Below the pieces are notes generated by a model that was not told where the DNA came from, made no database searches, and saw nothing but the letters and a program-made list of their open reading frames with translations. Shown here one piece after another: positions 42,624 to 51,358 of a DNA stretch of 64,000 nt (positions within the stretch are counted from its first letter, which is position 1; each line of letters opens with the position of its first letter). This stretch comes from Companilactobacillus halodurans. GTDB lineage: Bacteria > Bacillota > Bacilli > Lactobacillales > Lactobacillaceae. The stretch lies in contig NZ_VDFP01000005.1 of the NCBI RefSeq assembly GCF_009600985.1, forward strand, positions 50,707 through 114,706. Direction: 5' to 3'. The position numbers and the translations under genes were made by a program.

Positions 42624-43235
42624 TTAATCTTTACTAGCAGGATTTTTATTAATAATATCCTCATATACATCTTTAAACAACTGTATACATTTTATCTCTC
42701 CACTTGAATTATTTTTAATCTTTTGGCCATATATCATATCATTATCGACGGTATAAAAACTATTTCTAGTATTAATGTAGGCTGAAAAATTTTTATCATT
42801 ATAAATTTTCTTTTCTTTTGCAGCTTCTCTTACAACGTCTTTAGACACTTTTGGAATAAAATGTGCTAACAAAATGGCAAGATTGCGAGTTTTATCAGGG
42901 ATGCTTTTACCAGGTATTTCAAAATTAAAGGATACTTTTTCAAAAGGTTTTTGACTTGGGTATGTTACTATAGCTTTTTTTTCTCTTAAGATTTTTTCAT
43001 AATTAATTTTTGACTTTATAACATTATTACTAAATGTATCTACATTATCGAATGAACCTATTTTGCTGGGTGAATCTGAATCCATTTGAGATCCTTTATG
43101 GTCTGGGATATCGTCTAAGTCGGATTCCTCATTGGAAATCAATTTTACTAATTTTTTTATATAACTTTCTATGAATTCATCACTACCCTCAAGTAAAAAC
43201 GACTTTTCAGATAAATTTACTTCAATCTTACTCAT
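42624..43235 (-). CDS. Unrecognised protein: N-terminal SEEF-like module plus winged-helix-like C-terminus
   Basis: 203 residues, cytoplasmic, no signal peptide. I do not recognise a named family. The N-terminal 35 residues (IEVNLSEKSFLLEGSDEFIE) resemble a short beta-strand/helix module found at the front of various uncharacterised bacterial and archaeal proteins. A low-complexity acidic and serine linker follows (~36-75). Residues ~110-195 (KTRNLAILLAHFIPKVSKDV, VREAAKEKKIYNDKNFSAYI, DNDMIYGQKIKNNSSGEIKC) look like a winged-helix fold. It is upstream of and on the same strand as the CPBP protease gene. Possible roles include regulation or defence; nothing proves either. Confidence 0.55.
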   Translation of the reverse strand: MSKIEVNLSEKSFLLEGSDEFIESYIKKLVKLISNEESDLDDIPDHKGSQMDSDSPSKIGSFDNVDTFSNNVIKSKINYEKILREKKAIVTYPSQKPFEKVSFNFEIPGKSIPDKTRNLAILLAHFIPKVSKDVVREAAKEKKIYNDKNFSAYINTRNSFYTVDNDMIYGQKIKNNSSGEIKCIQLFKDVYEDIINKNPASKD

Positions 43236-43321
43236 TTTAAATAAACTTCTCCTTCATTTTTGGGTCCTTTCAAAACTTTGGTTAATGTTGCCATCATCTA
43301 TATCAAAGTAAATTTGATTAG

Positions 43322-43425
43322 AATATTTTGGGAACGACTCCGAGCTTTTACACGAAACTATTTCAGGTATTGGAAATAGTTTCAAGTTGAGCCAGTATGT
43401 TCCAATGTTCACAAAACGTAGAAGA
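43322..43425 (-). repeat. Shortened family 1 repeat, copy C
   Basis: On the minus strand it reads TTTTGTGAACATTGGAACAT then ACTGGCTCAACTT, like the left side of copy B, followed by GAAACTATTTCC/GGAAATAGTTTC (stem) and AAAGCTCGG. The third hairpin of copies A and B is missing, so this is a deletion variant. It lies in the 430-base gap upstream of walK. Confidence 0.6.
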
Positions 43426-43508
43426 CAACAATATGCTGCATTATCCTAATCTAAGGAAGAACCTTCTTCTTGATTGTATTTCTTTTCTTACTTAAGGACC
43501 ATATTTTT

Positions 43509-43550
43509 TTCCATATGGCCCATGCTTTTTAACAATAGTTCCATATGGAA
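43509..43550. promoter_or_regulatory. Two CCATATGG palindromes upstream of walK
   Basis: TTCCATATGG occurs at 43509-43518 and again at 43539-43548, exactly 30 bases apart (about three helical turns). The second lies in the perfect palindrome TTCCATATGGAA. This spacing suits a dimeric DNA-binding protein; none is known for it. Confidence 0.4.
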
Positions 43551-43626
43551 AACGAATAATTTATTTTTTAGATGTCGAAACGATTATTATAAAAGCAAGC
43601 CAGTTTTTTTGTTATCTTCATAGCTG

Positions 43627-43632
43627 TATAAT
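43627..43632 (+). promoter_or_regulatory. Candidate -10 for walK
   Basis: TATAAT preceded by CTG, 35 bases before the walK start; no good -35. A separate promoter is needed because a terminator ends the walR transcript. Confidence 0.4.
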
Positions 43633-43666
43633 GTAACTAAGTCTGTATCAATTAGGTGGAAAAATT

Positions 43667-45562
43667 TTGAAAAATAGGTTTGTCTTTCTACATTCGATTA
43701 ATTTCAAAATCGGATTGTCATTTATTTTAATTCTTATTGTCACAATTGAAATCATTGGGGCTTATTTCGTACGTCAACTTGAGGATCAAAACATCTCTAG
43801 TTTTGAAAACTCAGTTGTTGTACCACCATATACACTCAATCAAATTTCTGGAAATTTAACTGATAACGATGAACACACGCGTGAAAATATTGGAAATACG
43901 ATTCAAGATTATACGCGGGTAAGTACAGATATAACTGATGTACAAGTCGTTGATCGAAGTGGCATCATTGTTGGAGCTAAAGATTCAGATGGTTCTAATA
44001 TAGTAGGAACGCAAACTCTTAAGGATAATATCAAGCAGAGTATCAAGACTGATAAAAGAATTACGCAGATTTATTATGAAAAAGATAGCGGAAGTTCCTA
44101 TGAGTCGATTGTTCCAGTTAGTTCGCCTGATAACAGCACAGTTGTTGGGGCAATTTATGTCCGCGCCAGCATGGAATCAGTTTATACGGGCATCAATAAT
44201 ATTATTTTGATTTTCCTTACAGCATCCTTGGTAGCCGGTCTCTTGGGGGCTGTGATTGCAATTTTTATTTCACGAGCAATTACCAGACCGATTGATGAAA
44301 TGAAGCAACAAGCTGTGAGAATGGCTGAGGGAGATTATTCTGGCCAAGTTCGTGTTTATTCACCCGATGAATTAGGACAATTGGCTATGGCCGTCAATGA
44401 TTTATCGGTCAAAGTTGAAGAAGCGACGGAAAATTCGGAATCAGAACGACGAAGGCTAGACAGCGTTTTGACGCAAATGTCAGATGGGGTCATTGCGACG
44501 AATCGATTGGGTAATATCACCGTCATCAATGAAATGGCCCAAGAATTTTTGGAAAAAGACGAAGACGATGCAATTGGACAACCGCTAGTCGATGTCTTAG
44601 GCGTCCAAGATCAAACTAGTTTTGACGACCTTTTGGAAAATCCTGATCCAATGGTAATCGAAACGAATGATACCAATGATGATTACGACGAAGAATCTGA
44701 TAATTCATTGATTCTAAACGCTGATTTCTCACTGATTCAACGTAACAGTGGTTTCATTAGTGGTATGGTCTGCGTCCTACACGATGTTACTGAACAACAA
44801 AAAATCGATAGTGAACGTCGTCAATTCGTTTCAAACGTTTCGCACGAATTGCGGACTCCTTTAACAAGTATCAGTAGTTATATTGATGCGTTGAATAATG
44901 GAGCTTGGAAAGATCAAAAGCTGGCACCACAATTCTTAGGTGTTACAGCTGAAGAAACTGACCGTATGATTCGTATGATCAAGGACCTTTTGAGTTTGTC
45001 ACGAATGGATCAAGGTCGTTCTAAATTGGACAAGGAATTAGTTAACTTCAACGAATTCTTCTCCTATATTTTGGATCGATTTGATATGATGTTGAAAAAG
45101 GAAAAAGCTGATGCTAAAGAAGATAACAGTAAAATCGTTAAGAATTATCGTATCAAGCGAATCTTCACTAGCAAAGACTTGTGGGTCGAAATCGATACCG
45201 ATAAGATGACGCAAGTTATGGATAACATCATCAATAATGCCATCAAGTATTCACCAGATGGCGGAGTTATCACTTGTCGGTTGTTGGAAACTAACAAGCA
45301 CATTATTGTCAGCATTTCTGATGAAGGCTTGGGTATTCCTAGAAAGGATATCAAGAAAGTCTTTGAACGTTTCTATCGAGTTGATAAAGCACGTTCTAGA
45401 AAACAAGGCGGTACTGGCTTAGGTCTATCTATTTCTAAGGAAATCGTGGAGCAACATAAGGGTAGAATCTGGGTCAATAGTGCTGAAGGTAAGGGATCAA
45501 CATTCTACATTTCCTTACCATTTGATCCTAACGAAACAGGAGGAGAATGGGATGAAGTTTAG
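43667..45562 (+). CDS. walK: Sensor histidine kinase WalK (YycG)
   Basis: 631 residues from TTG 43667 (GGTGG seven bases upstream). Order: membrane helix ~13-35, extracytoplasmic PDC/Cache-like domain ~36-176, second helix ~177-201, HAMP ~203-255 (RAITRPIDEMKQQAVRMAEG), PAS ~262-375, HisKA with phospho-acceptor His393 in NVSHELRTPLTS, and HATPase_c ~485-625 (NIINNAIKYSPDGG, DEGLGIPRKDI, GGTGLGLSISKEI). It senses cell-wall precursor or lipid II status and phosphorylates WalR. It is the first gene of walK-H-I-J; walH overlaps its end. Confidence 0.96.
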   Translation: MKNRFVFLHSINFKIGLSFILILIVTIEIIGAYFVRQLEDQNISSFENSVVVPPYTLNQISGNLTDNDEHTRENIGNTIQDYTRVSTDITDVQVVDRSGIIVGAKDSDGSNIVGTQTLKDNIKQSIKTDKRITQIYYEKDSGSSYESIVPVSSPDNSTVVGAIYVRASMESVYTGINNIILIFLTASLVAGLLGAVIAIFISRAITRPIDEMKQQAVRMAEGDYSGQVRVYSPDELGQLAMAVNDLSVKVEEATENSESERRRLDSVLTQMSDGVIATNRLGNITVINEMAQEFLEKDEDDAIGQPLVDVLGVQDQTSFDDLLENPDPMVIETNDTNDDYDEESDNSLILNADFSLIQRNSGFISGMVCVLHDVTEQQKIDSERRQFVSNVSHELRTPLTSISSYIDALNNGAWKDQKLAPQFLGVTAEETDRMIRMIKDLLSLSRMDQGRSKLDKELVNFNEFFSYILDRFDMMLKKEKADAKEDNSKIVKNYRIKRIFTSKDLWVEIDTDKMTQVMDNIINNAIKYSPDGGVITCRLLETNKHIIVSISDEGLGIPRKDIKKVFERFYRVDKARSRKQGGTGLGLSISKEIVEQHKGRIWVNSAEGKGSTFYISLPFDPNETGGEWDEV

Positions 45563-46868
45563 TCGTTTAATCGTCCAACTACTATTGGTCGTAGCAGTCA
45601 TTACCAGTGTTGTCCTATCCTTCTTCATTTGGACGAACACTGCTCGCTATCAACGAGGCCGGGATGTCGATGTGACATCTTCGACTGATTCAAATAAGAG
45701 CGAGATTCCTATGAACCAAGTTATCAGTCCAACTTCGGTAATTTGGCATGATAAAAATGATCAGCATTTGATTTATAACAGTAATGAAAATATTTCTTTA
45801 AGTATTCAAAAGGTAATGGAAGATTGGAAAATCAGTGAGCCTAAGTCTGTCTCTAAAAAAGACGGAGCTTATTATCAAAAGGTGATTCAAGCTAAAAATA
45901 CGATTCAACTAGTTTATCCAACCGCTATTTCTATCAGTTCATTTGGATATTTATTGAATAATGATGGTTTAAAGAAGAGCAACAGTCATCAATTTAATCG
46001 GATTTTGATTAATTTGAAGAACAAAAAAATCAAGAATATTTACTTGGCTAATGATAATAATTATGCGGTTTATCAAGCTAAAGTTAAGAATTCTTCTTCC
46101 AATCCAATTTCTAAATTAGTTAAACAAGCTAATATCAATTTAAAGATTAGATTGAATATTATGAAGCATGGGATTTTTACTTTCTATTCCAATCCAATCA
46201 AGCTACAAAGCTATTCTTATGTGGTTACTGGAAAAAAGGATAGCGAGTATACTTCAGCCTTGTTTGATTCTAATACTGGTGGTTTGGTAACATCTGAGGA
46301 TAACAACGTTTATACATATAATTATGGCGAATCGAAACGTTTAGTTTCTGATCATAATACTGAAGAATTGACTTTGGATGATTATACCGATACCTCGGTT
46401 CCTAAGTCACAATTAGCTTTCTTACAACGTGGTTATCAAAAAGTCGTCAACTTACAAAACCCAGTTTCTAACCTGCGTTTGTATCGAGCAGATTGGAAGA
46501 AAAAGAATCTTACGTTTAGAGAATATGTTGAAGGATTCCCAATCTTTAAGAAGAGTCAATTTGGTTCTGTTAGAATCAACTTTAGCCGTAAAGGCAGTAC
46601 TGAAAAGTTCTTAAATAAAAACTTGGAAGTACCGGTCCCATCTAATCAAACAGCTACGAAGCTGAAGTCGACAACAGCTATTTTCAAAGGCCTTCAACGG
46701 GTTGGTTATTCACCAAATGATGTTCAAGACGTTGAGGTTGGATATCAATGGGAAGAAGAAACTGATAATGAGAAAGTCGTCGATTTGAAACCAACTTATT
46801 ACATCAGAATCGGTAACCATTGGAAACCATACAATGAATGGACAAATGAATCTGCGGAGGAAGAATAA
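45552..46868 (+). CDS. walH: WalK-modulating membrane protein WalH (YycH)
   Basis: 438 residues from ATG 45552 (AGGAGG site; overlaps walK by 11 bases). One N-terminal membrane helix (LIVQLLLVVAVITSVVLSFF, residues ~6-25), then a large extracytoplasmic YycH domain. The C-terminus contains VGYSPNDVQDVEVGYQWEEE and TYYIRIGNHWKPYNEW, as in the family. With WalI it forms a complex that tunes WalK activity. Confidence 0.93.
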   Translation: MKFSRLIVQLLLVVAVITSVVLSFFIWTNTARYQRGRDVDVTSSTDSNKSEIPMNQVISPTSVIWHDKNDQHLIYNSNENISLSIQKVMEDWKISEPKSVSKKDGAYYQKVIQAKNTIQLVYPTAISISSFGYLLNNDGLKKSNSHQFNRILINLKNKKIKNIYLANDNNYAVYQAKVKNSSSNPISKLVKQANINLKIRLNIMKHGIFTFYSNPIKLQSYSYVVTGKKDSEYTSALFDSNTGGLVTSEDNNVYTYNYGESKRLVSDHNTEELTLDDYTDTSVPKSQLAFLQRGYQKVVNLQNPVSNLRLYRADWKKKNLTFREYVEGFPIFKKSQFGSVRINFSRKGSTEKFLNKNLEVPVPSNQTATKLKSTTAIFKGLQRVGYSPNDVQDVEVGYQWEEETDNEKVVDLKPTYYIRIGNHWKPYNEWTNESAEEE

Positions 46869-47684
46869 ATGGATTTTAAAAGAATCGAAGTTATATTCTT
46901 GATAGTATTTTTCTCATTAGATGTCTTTTTATTCTTGTCTTTTCGCAATAGTCAACAATTAGTCAGCAGTTCTAGTACCAATACGTCGACCGTTTCAGAA
47001 ATGAAAAAACGTAATATTAGTTTTGGCAGTCTGGATTCTAAGAATGGCTATGCTTATTATTTGGGTTCACAACCAGATGATTCTTTGGCTGAAAATTCTA
47101 ATAAATTGACGGGTCAAAAAGTTGAATACGATGAAAGTGATCACAGTTTAACAAGTGGTTTGGAAGACCCAATTTCAATTACTTCAACTAATCGTGAAAC
47201 CGTGATGAATAAATTCATTAAAAAAGAATCCAATGTTTTGTTTGGCAAGAGCTATAAATATGCCCCTCAATTGTCTACTAAGACGCGGATGGTTTACATC
47301 TATTCCGGAACTTTGGGCGATATTTATGACAAAACAGCACAGTTAACATTTACCATTAGCGACAATGAAGTGGTAGGTTATACACAGACGTATGTAAGAT
47401 CACTGATAATTTTGCATGAAAGACAAGTTATCAAGAGTGAAAAAGAAGTCATTACGAGACTTTATGCCAATTCCGAAATACCTAATAATTCAAAAATTTC
47501 CTATGCGAACTTAGCTTATACGAAATTACTCGTAGCTAAGGGAAGTACGATTTATATTCCGGTTTGGTTTGTCACAATTAAAAATAAAGACAGTAAAGTT
47601 AATACTACTAAGAAAGTTAATGCCTTTACTGGTAATATTATCAAGAGTTCAACAAATGGAGATAGTGATTATAGTGCCCAATGA
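46869..47684 (+). CDS. walI: WalK-modulating membrane protein WalI (YycI)
   Basis: 271 residues, starting directly after the walH stop. A single membrane helix (VIFLIVFFSLDVFLFLSF, residues ~8-25) and an extracytoplasmic YycI/YycH_N-like domain. VYIYSGTLGDIYDKTAQLTFTI and the C-terminal TIYIPVWFVTIKNKDSKVNT fit the family. It partners WalH. The walJ gene overlaps its last 11 bases. Confidence 0.92.
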   Translation: MDFKRIEVIFLIVFFSLDVFLFLSFRNSQQLVSSSSTNTSTVSEMKKRNISFGSLDSKNGYAYYLGSQPDDSLAENSNKLTGQKVEYDESDHSLTSGLEDPISITSTNRETVMNKFIKKESNVLFGKSYKYAPQLSTKTRMVYIYSGTLGDIYDKTAQLTFTISDNEVVGYTQTYVRSLIILHERQVIKSEKEVITRLYANSEIPNNSKISYANLAYTKLLVAKGSTIYIPVWFVTIKNKDSKVNTTKKVNAFTGNIIKSSTNGDSDYSAQ

Positions 47685-48480
47685 CGATAGTTTAAAAATT
47701 AGTGTTTTGGCCAGCAGCAGTTCTGGCAACGCTACTTATATTGAAACGCCTAAGCATCATGTACTAGTTGATGCTGGGTTATCTGGTAAGAAAATTAAAG
47801 AAGCAATGGAAAGCATCGGCAAAGACATCAATACCGTCGATTCTTTGTTCGTGACGCATGAACATACTGACCATATCAAAGGAGTTGGTGTTTTAGCTCG
47901 GAGATATGATTTGAATGTTTATGCCAATGAAAAAACTTGGCAAGCTATGATGCCAAAAATTGGTAAAGTTCCAGAAGACGAAATCAATATTTTCAATCAC
48001 AACAAAGTTTTGAGTTTAGACGATCTTGATATTGAGAGTTTTGCGGTTTCTCATGATGCTGCTGATCCACAATTTTACAAGTTCTACCACAATGGCAAGC
48101 AATTTGTGATTTTAACGGATACTGGTTACGTGTCGGATCGAGTTCAAAAGACGATTGAAAATGCGGATGGGTATTTGATGGAATGCAATCATGACGTAGA
48201 AATGTTGCGTGATGGGATATACCCATGGCCTCTCAAACAAAGAATTCTCAGTGAAAAGGGGCACTTGTCCAATGAAGATGGCGCACACACTTTAATGGAT
48301 GTCATCGGCAACAATACCAAGCAGATTTTCTTAGGACATTTGAGTCATGAGAACAATACTAAAACGGTGGCTCGCACAGAGGTTACTCAAGTCTTAGAGG
48401 ATCACGATTTTGGCGTTGGCCATGATTTTAAAATCAATGATACTGACCCTGCGATTGCGGATCCTTTGATTGCTTTATAA
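47674..48480 (+). CDS. walJ: Metallo-beta-lactamase-fold exonuclease-like protein WalJ (YycJ)
   Basis: About 268 residues. Conserved start KISVLASSSSGNATYIETP, metal site FVTHEHTDHIKGVGVLARRY (H-x-H-x-D-H) and later FLGHLSHENNT. YycJ proteins are reported as 5'-3' exonucleases acting in mismatch repair, though they travel with the wal operon. The start is uncertain: GTG 47674 is chosen because it fits the family N-terminus. GGAG is 12 bases away, and upstream in-frame ATG 47656 or GTG 47665 are alternatives. It overlaps walI. Confidence 0.93.
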   Translation: MPNDDSLKISVLASSSSGNATYIETPKHHVLVDAGLSGKKIKEAMESIGKDINTVDSLFVTHEHTDHIKGVGVLARRYDLNVYANEKTWQAMMPKIGKVPEDEINIFNHNKVLSLDDLDIESFAVSHDAADPQFYKFYHNGKQFVILTDTGYVSDRVQKTIENADGYLMECNHDVEMLRDGIYPWPLKQRILSEKGHLSNEDGAHTLMDVIGNNTKQIFLGHLSHENNTKTVARTEVTQVLEDHDFGVGHDFKINDTDPAIADPLIAL

Positions 48481-48569
48481 ATGTGAACAAATTAATCATA
48501 AGTCGTTCATAATTTTTTCATAATTCAACGGTATATTAGACTTAGTAAATATGGGGAAGTGAATGTTAG

Positions 48570-49961
48570 ATGAATAATGACAATAATAATGATAAGTCCG
48601 AATCAAGAGTAGAAGAAAAGAAGCGCGGTTCGAATAACAACAATAATTCAAATAAGAATTCATTATGGAAAATTGGAATCGTCGCTTTCATTTCGGCAGC
48701 TTTAGGTGTCGTAATTGCTTTTGCAGGATTTACATATTTTGGCAATAACTCTTCTGATACAGCAAGCAGTGGTTCTGCTGGAACTACGCAAGTAGCTAAT
48801 ACAAAAGTGAATACCTCCAGTTCGATGTCAGGAGCTTATAAGAAGGTCAATGGAGCGGTTGTTTCCGTAATCAACCTTCAAAAACAAAAGGAACAGTCAA
48901 GTGGCGATGGCAGTTTATCGTCGATTTTTGGCGATTTGTTTGGTGATAGTGGTTCATCGGATAATTCACAATCACAAGACCAAACTGATGGCGATAGCAG
49001 TTCTGATTCTGATTCAAATTCAGGCTCTAGTTCAGATTCTTCTAGCTCATCAAGTAACAGCAATTTGCAAGAATACAGTGAAGGTTCAGGCGTTATTTAC
49101 GCTAAACAAAATGGTAAAGGCTATATCGTAACTAATAACCACGTTGTTTCCGGTTCTGATTCTTTGGAAATCATTTTAGAGGATGGAACTAAAGTTAGTG
49201 CCAAATTAGTTGGTACTGATAGTACAACTGACTTAGCTGTTTTGGAAATTCCTGGCAGCAAGGTTCCTGCTACAGCATCATTTGGCAACTCTGATAATGT
49301 TTCACCTGGAGATCCAGTTATTGCTATTGGTTCGCCACTAGGTAGCGAATATGCCACAACAGTTACTCAAGGTATCATTTCAGCTACGAATAGAACCGTA
49401 ACGACACAAGACCAAAATACAGGTCAAGCAACTGGTGAGGCAACCGTTCTTCAAACCGATGCCGCAATTAACCCTGGTAATTCTGGTGGTCCACTAGTTA
49501 ATGCCGCTGGTCAAGTCATTGGTATCAATTCAATGAAATTAGCCTCGAGTACTGATGGCTCTTCAGTTGAAGGGATGGGCTTTGCTATTCCAAGTAGCGA
49601 AGTAGTCAAGATTATCAATCAGTTAGTTGAGAATGGTAAAGTTGAACGTCCATCGCTTGGTATTAGAGTCTTAGACCTTGATCAAATCACAGATGATTCG
49701 CAATCAAGCTTGAAACTACCAAGCAGCGTAACTAAGGGTGTTGTAGTTTACAGCACAACTTCAGGTTCAGTTGCTAAGGCCGCTGGCATGAAGAAATATG
49801 ATGTTATCGTTAAGTTAGGCAACAAGAAGATTACTTCGGTAGCCGACTTGCACACAGCACTTTACTCGCATTCAGTTGGCGATACGGTCAATATTCAATA
49901 TTATCGTAATGGTAAGCTGAATACCGCACAGGTACATTTAACAAAAGAAAGTTCTAACTAA
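48570..49961 (+). CDS. htrA: HtrA/DegP-type serine protease
   Basis: 463 residues. Short charged cytoplasmic N-terminus rich in Asn, one membrane helix (IVAFISAALGVVIAFAGFTYF, ~34-54), then a long linker rich in Ser, Asp and Gly (~105-165). The trypsin-like domain has catalytic His191 (TNNHVV), Asp221 (TDLAVLEI) and Ser305 (GNSGGPLVN). One PDZ domain lies at ~370-460. It is surface quality control, degrading misfolded exported proteins. The Ser/Asp linker is unusually long for the family and of low complexity. GGGGAAG precedes the ATG; it ends at a terminator. Confidence 0.95.
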   Translation: MNNDNNNDKSESRVEEKKRGSNNNNNSNKNSLWKIGIVAFISAALGVVIAFAGFTYFGNNSSDTASSGSAGTTQVANTKVNTSSSMSGAYKKVNGAVVSVINLQKQKEQSSGDGSLSSIFGDLFGDSGSSDNSQSQDQTDGDSSSDSDSNSGSSSDSSSSSSNSNLQEYSEGSGVIYAKQNGKGYIVTNNHVVSGSDSLEIILEDGTKVSAKLVGTDSTTDLAVLEIPGSKVPATASFGNSDNVSPGDPVIAIGSPLGSEYATTVTQGIISATNRTVTTQDQNTGQATGEATVLQTDAAINPGNSGGPLVNAAGQVIGINSMKLASSTDGSSVEGMGFAIPSSEVVKIINQLVENGKVERPSLGIRVLDLDQITDDSQSSLKLPSSVTKGVVVYSTTSGSVAKAAGMKKYDVIVKLGNKKITSVADLHTALYSHSVGDTVNIQYYRNGKLNTAQVHLTKESSN

Positions 49962-49972
49962 ACAAATAAATT

Positions 49973-50012
49973 AGGCGTGAAACCAGTTAATACTAGTTTC
50001 ACGCCTTTTTTT
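49973..50012 (+). terminator. Terminator of htrA
   Basis: AGGCGTGAAAC pairs with GTTTCACGCCT and is followed by seven T residues. Confidence 0.88.
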
Positions 50013-50072
50013 GAACATTAATTTATGATTAAAAGATTTATTTCGACTTTTCAGAAAACTAATGAACAGAAT

Positions 50073-50158
50073 TTATCCACATTTGTTCATAACCTGTGGA
50101 TAAGTGGCCAAATAATTGACAAAACGCTGTATAAAAGTTTTCCACAGATTTACCCACA
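50073..50158. promoter_or_regulatory. DnaA-box cluster upstream of rlmH
   Basis: TTATCCACA at 50073-50081 and its complement at 50095-50103 are perfect DnaA boxes; TTTTCCACA (50138-50146) and TTACCCACA (50150-50158) differ by one base each. A further perfect box (50639-50647) lies inside rlmH. The rest of the 395-base gap is AT-rich without a gene. Confidence 0.75.
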
Positions 50159-50356
50159 GCTGTTAATAAGTTTTTAATGTTAATCGAGAAATCATCTCTA
50201 AATCCTAATATATCAGTAATAATTACTGTTACACAAAATTGGACAAACGTTTTTTTTATTGTGCACAGTTGAAATGTCATGATAATTCGTAATTTTAAAT
50301 AAATTTGGCAATTAAATAATAATTTCGTATCATATTGATTGAGGAGATTTTTACAA

Positions 50357-50836
50357 ATGAATATAAAAGTTGTTACAGTAGGAAAATTAAAAGAGAAGTA
50401 TTTTAAAGCCGGAATTGCCGAATATGCCAAGCGTTTGGGAGCCTTTTGCAAATTCCAAATCGTCGAATGCCCTGATGAAAAAGCCCCTGAAAGTTTGAGT
50501 GAAGCACAAGATGCTAAAGTTAAACAAATTGAGGGAGAACGAATATTAGGAAAAATCAAAGACAAGGAATATGTGATTTTACTAGATTTACGAGGCAAAG
50601 AATTAACATCGGAAGAGTTAGCTAAAAAAATCGATGACTTATCCACATATGGGACCTCAGACATTACCTTTGTTATTGGAGGATCATTAGGAGTAAGTCC
50701 AGAAGTGACGAAAAGAGCCGATTTCAGTATCTGTTTTGGAAAATTCACCTTACCGCATCAATTGATGAGATTAGTGCTGACAGAACAGATTTATCGGTCA
50801 TTTATGATTATTAATCATAGGACATATCATAAATAG
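50357..50836 (+). CDS. rlmH: 23S rRNA (pseudouridine1915-N3)-methyltransferase
   Basis: 159 residues from ATG 50357, exactly the usual length; GAGGAG lies ten bases upstream. An upstream in-frame TTG (50339) is rejected. SPOUT methyltransferase with the trefoil knot: [20 protein letters not shown] at the start, [40 protein letters not shown] and the C-terminal [24 protein letters not shown] end. It methylates pseudouridine 1915 of helix 69 on the 70S ribosome. In staphylococci this gene (orfX) is the SCCmec integration site; no integrated element was seen here. Confidence 0.97.
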   Translation: MNIKVVTVGKLKEKYFKAGIAEYAKRLGAFCKFQIVECPDEKAPESLSEAQDAKVKQIEGERILGKIKDKEYVILLDLRGKELTSEELAKKIDDLSTYGTSDITFVIGGSLGVSPEVTKRADFSICFGKFTLPHQLMRLVLTEQIYRSFMIINHRTYHK

Positions 50837-50837
50837 A

Positions 50838-50956
50838 GAGTGGAGGCCGGGCGCCCAGCTTCCGGAGCTTAAGACAATTTCACCCATTGCTCGCGAACTA
50901 TGCGAGTGATGAGTGAAATAGCCTTAGGTGCAGGAAGTTGCCCAGCCGCAACTCGT
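50838..50956 (+). repeat. Structured intergenic repeat, family 2, copy F
   Basis: Closing pair GAGT (50838)/ACTC (50951), where copies D and E have GAGC/GCTC. Then GGGC/GCCC, CAGCTTCC/GGAAGTTG, CTTAAGACAATTTCAC with GTGAAATAGCCTTAG, and GCTCGC/GCGAG. It starts directly after the rlmH stop. Confidence 0.8.
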
Positions 50957-50958
50957 TT

Positions 50959-51150
50959 CCGCTATAAAGCAAAGAAGCGTGGTTTTAAGTTTGAATTTGA
51001 AAAAGCATCGAATCAATAATGAACCGTTATAAAGCAAAGAAGCGCAGTTTTTAATCTGAATTTAAAAAAGTGTGGATTAATAATTAACCGTTATAAACCA
51101 AATAAACTTAGCTTTTTAACTAGATTTCAAAATCGTAACCCAATAATTAT
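50959..51150 (+). repeat. Three degenerate 64-65 base tandem repeats
   Basis: Units begin at 50959 (CCGCTATAAAGC), 51024 (CCGTTATAAAGC) and 51088 (CCGTTATAAACC). The first two are close, the third is more diverged. They directly follow repeat copy F. The remaining 200 bases up to the SLAP gene are AT-rich and show no gene. Confidence 0.7.
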
Positions 51151-51358
51151 CACAACAATCGAAAAAACATCAAATTTTACAATAATATGTCAATAACCAG
51201 AAAAATATTTAAAAATTAGCAAATTAATATTCATATTATTGAAAATTTAAACCTTAAGTTTCTTTTATTTTTTTCCAAAATAAGCCCCAAAAACAAAGAT
51301 TTGTTTAAAATTAAATTTGGATAATGAAAAATTATTTTTAAATTAGGGATGGCTTAAA

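Noticed and set aside
48878..49063. Antisense open frame opposite the Ser/Asp linker of htrA
   Set aside because: It is a mirror of the low-complexity AGT/GAT repeats; no start signals.
50357..50836. rlmH as an SCC-type integration site
   Set aside because: No recombinase gene, direct repeat or foreign island follows; only the structured repeat and tandem repeats are present.
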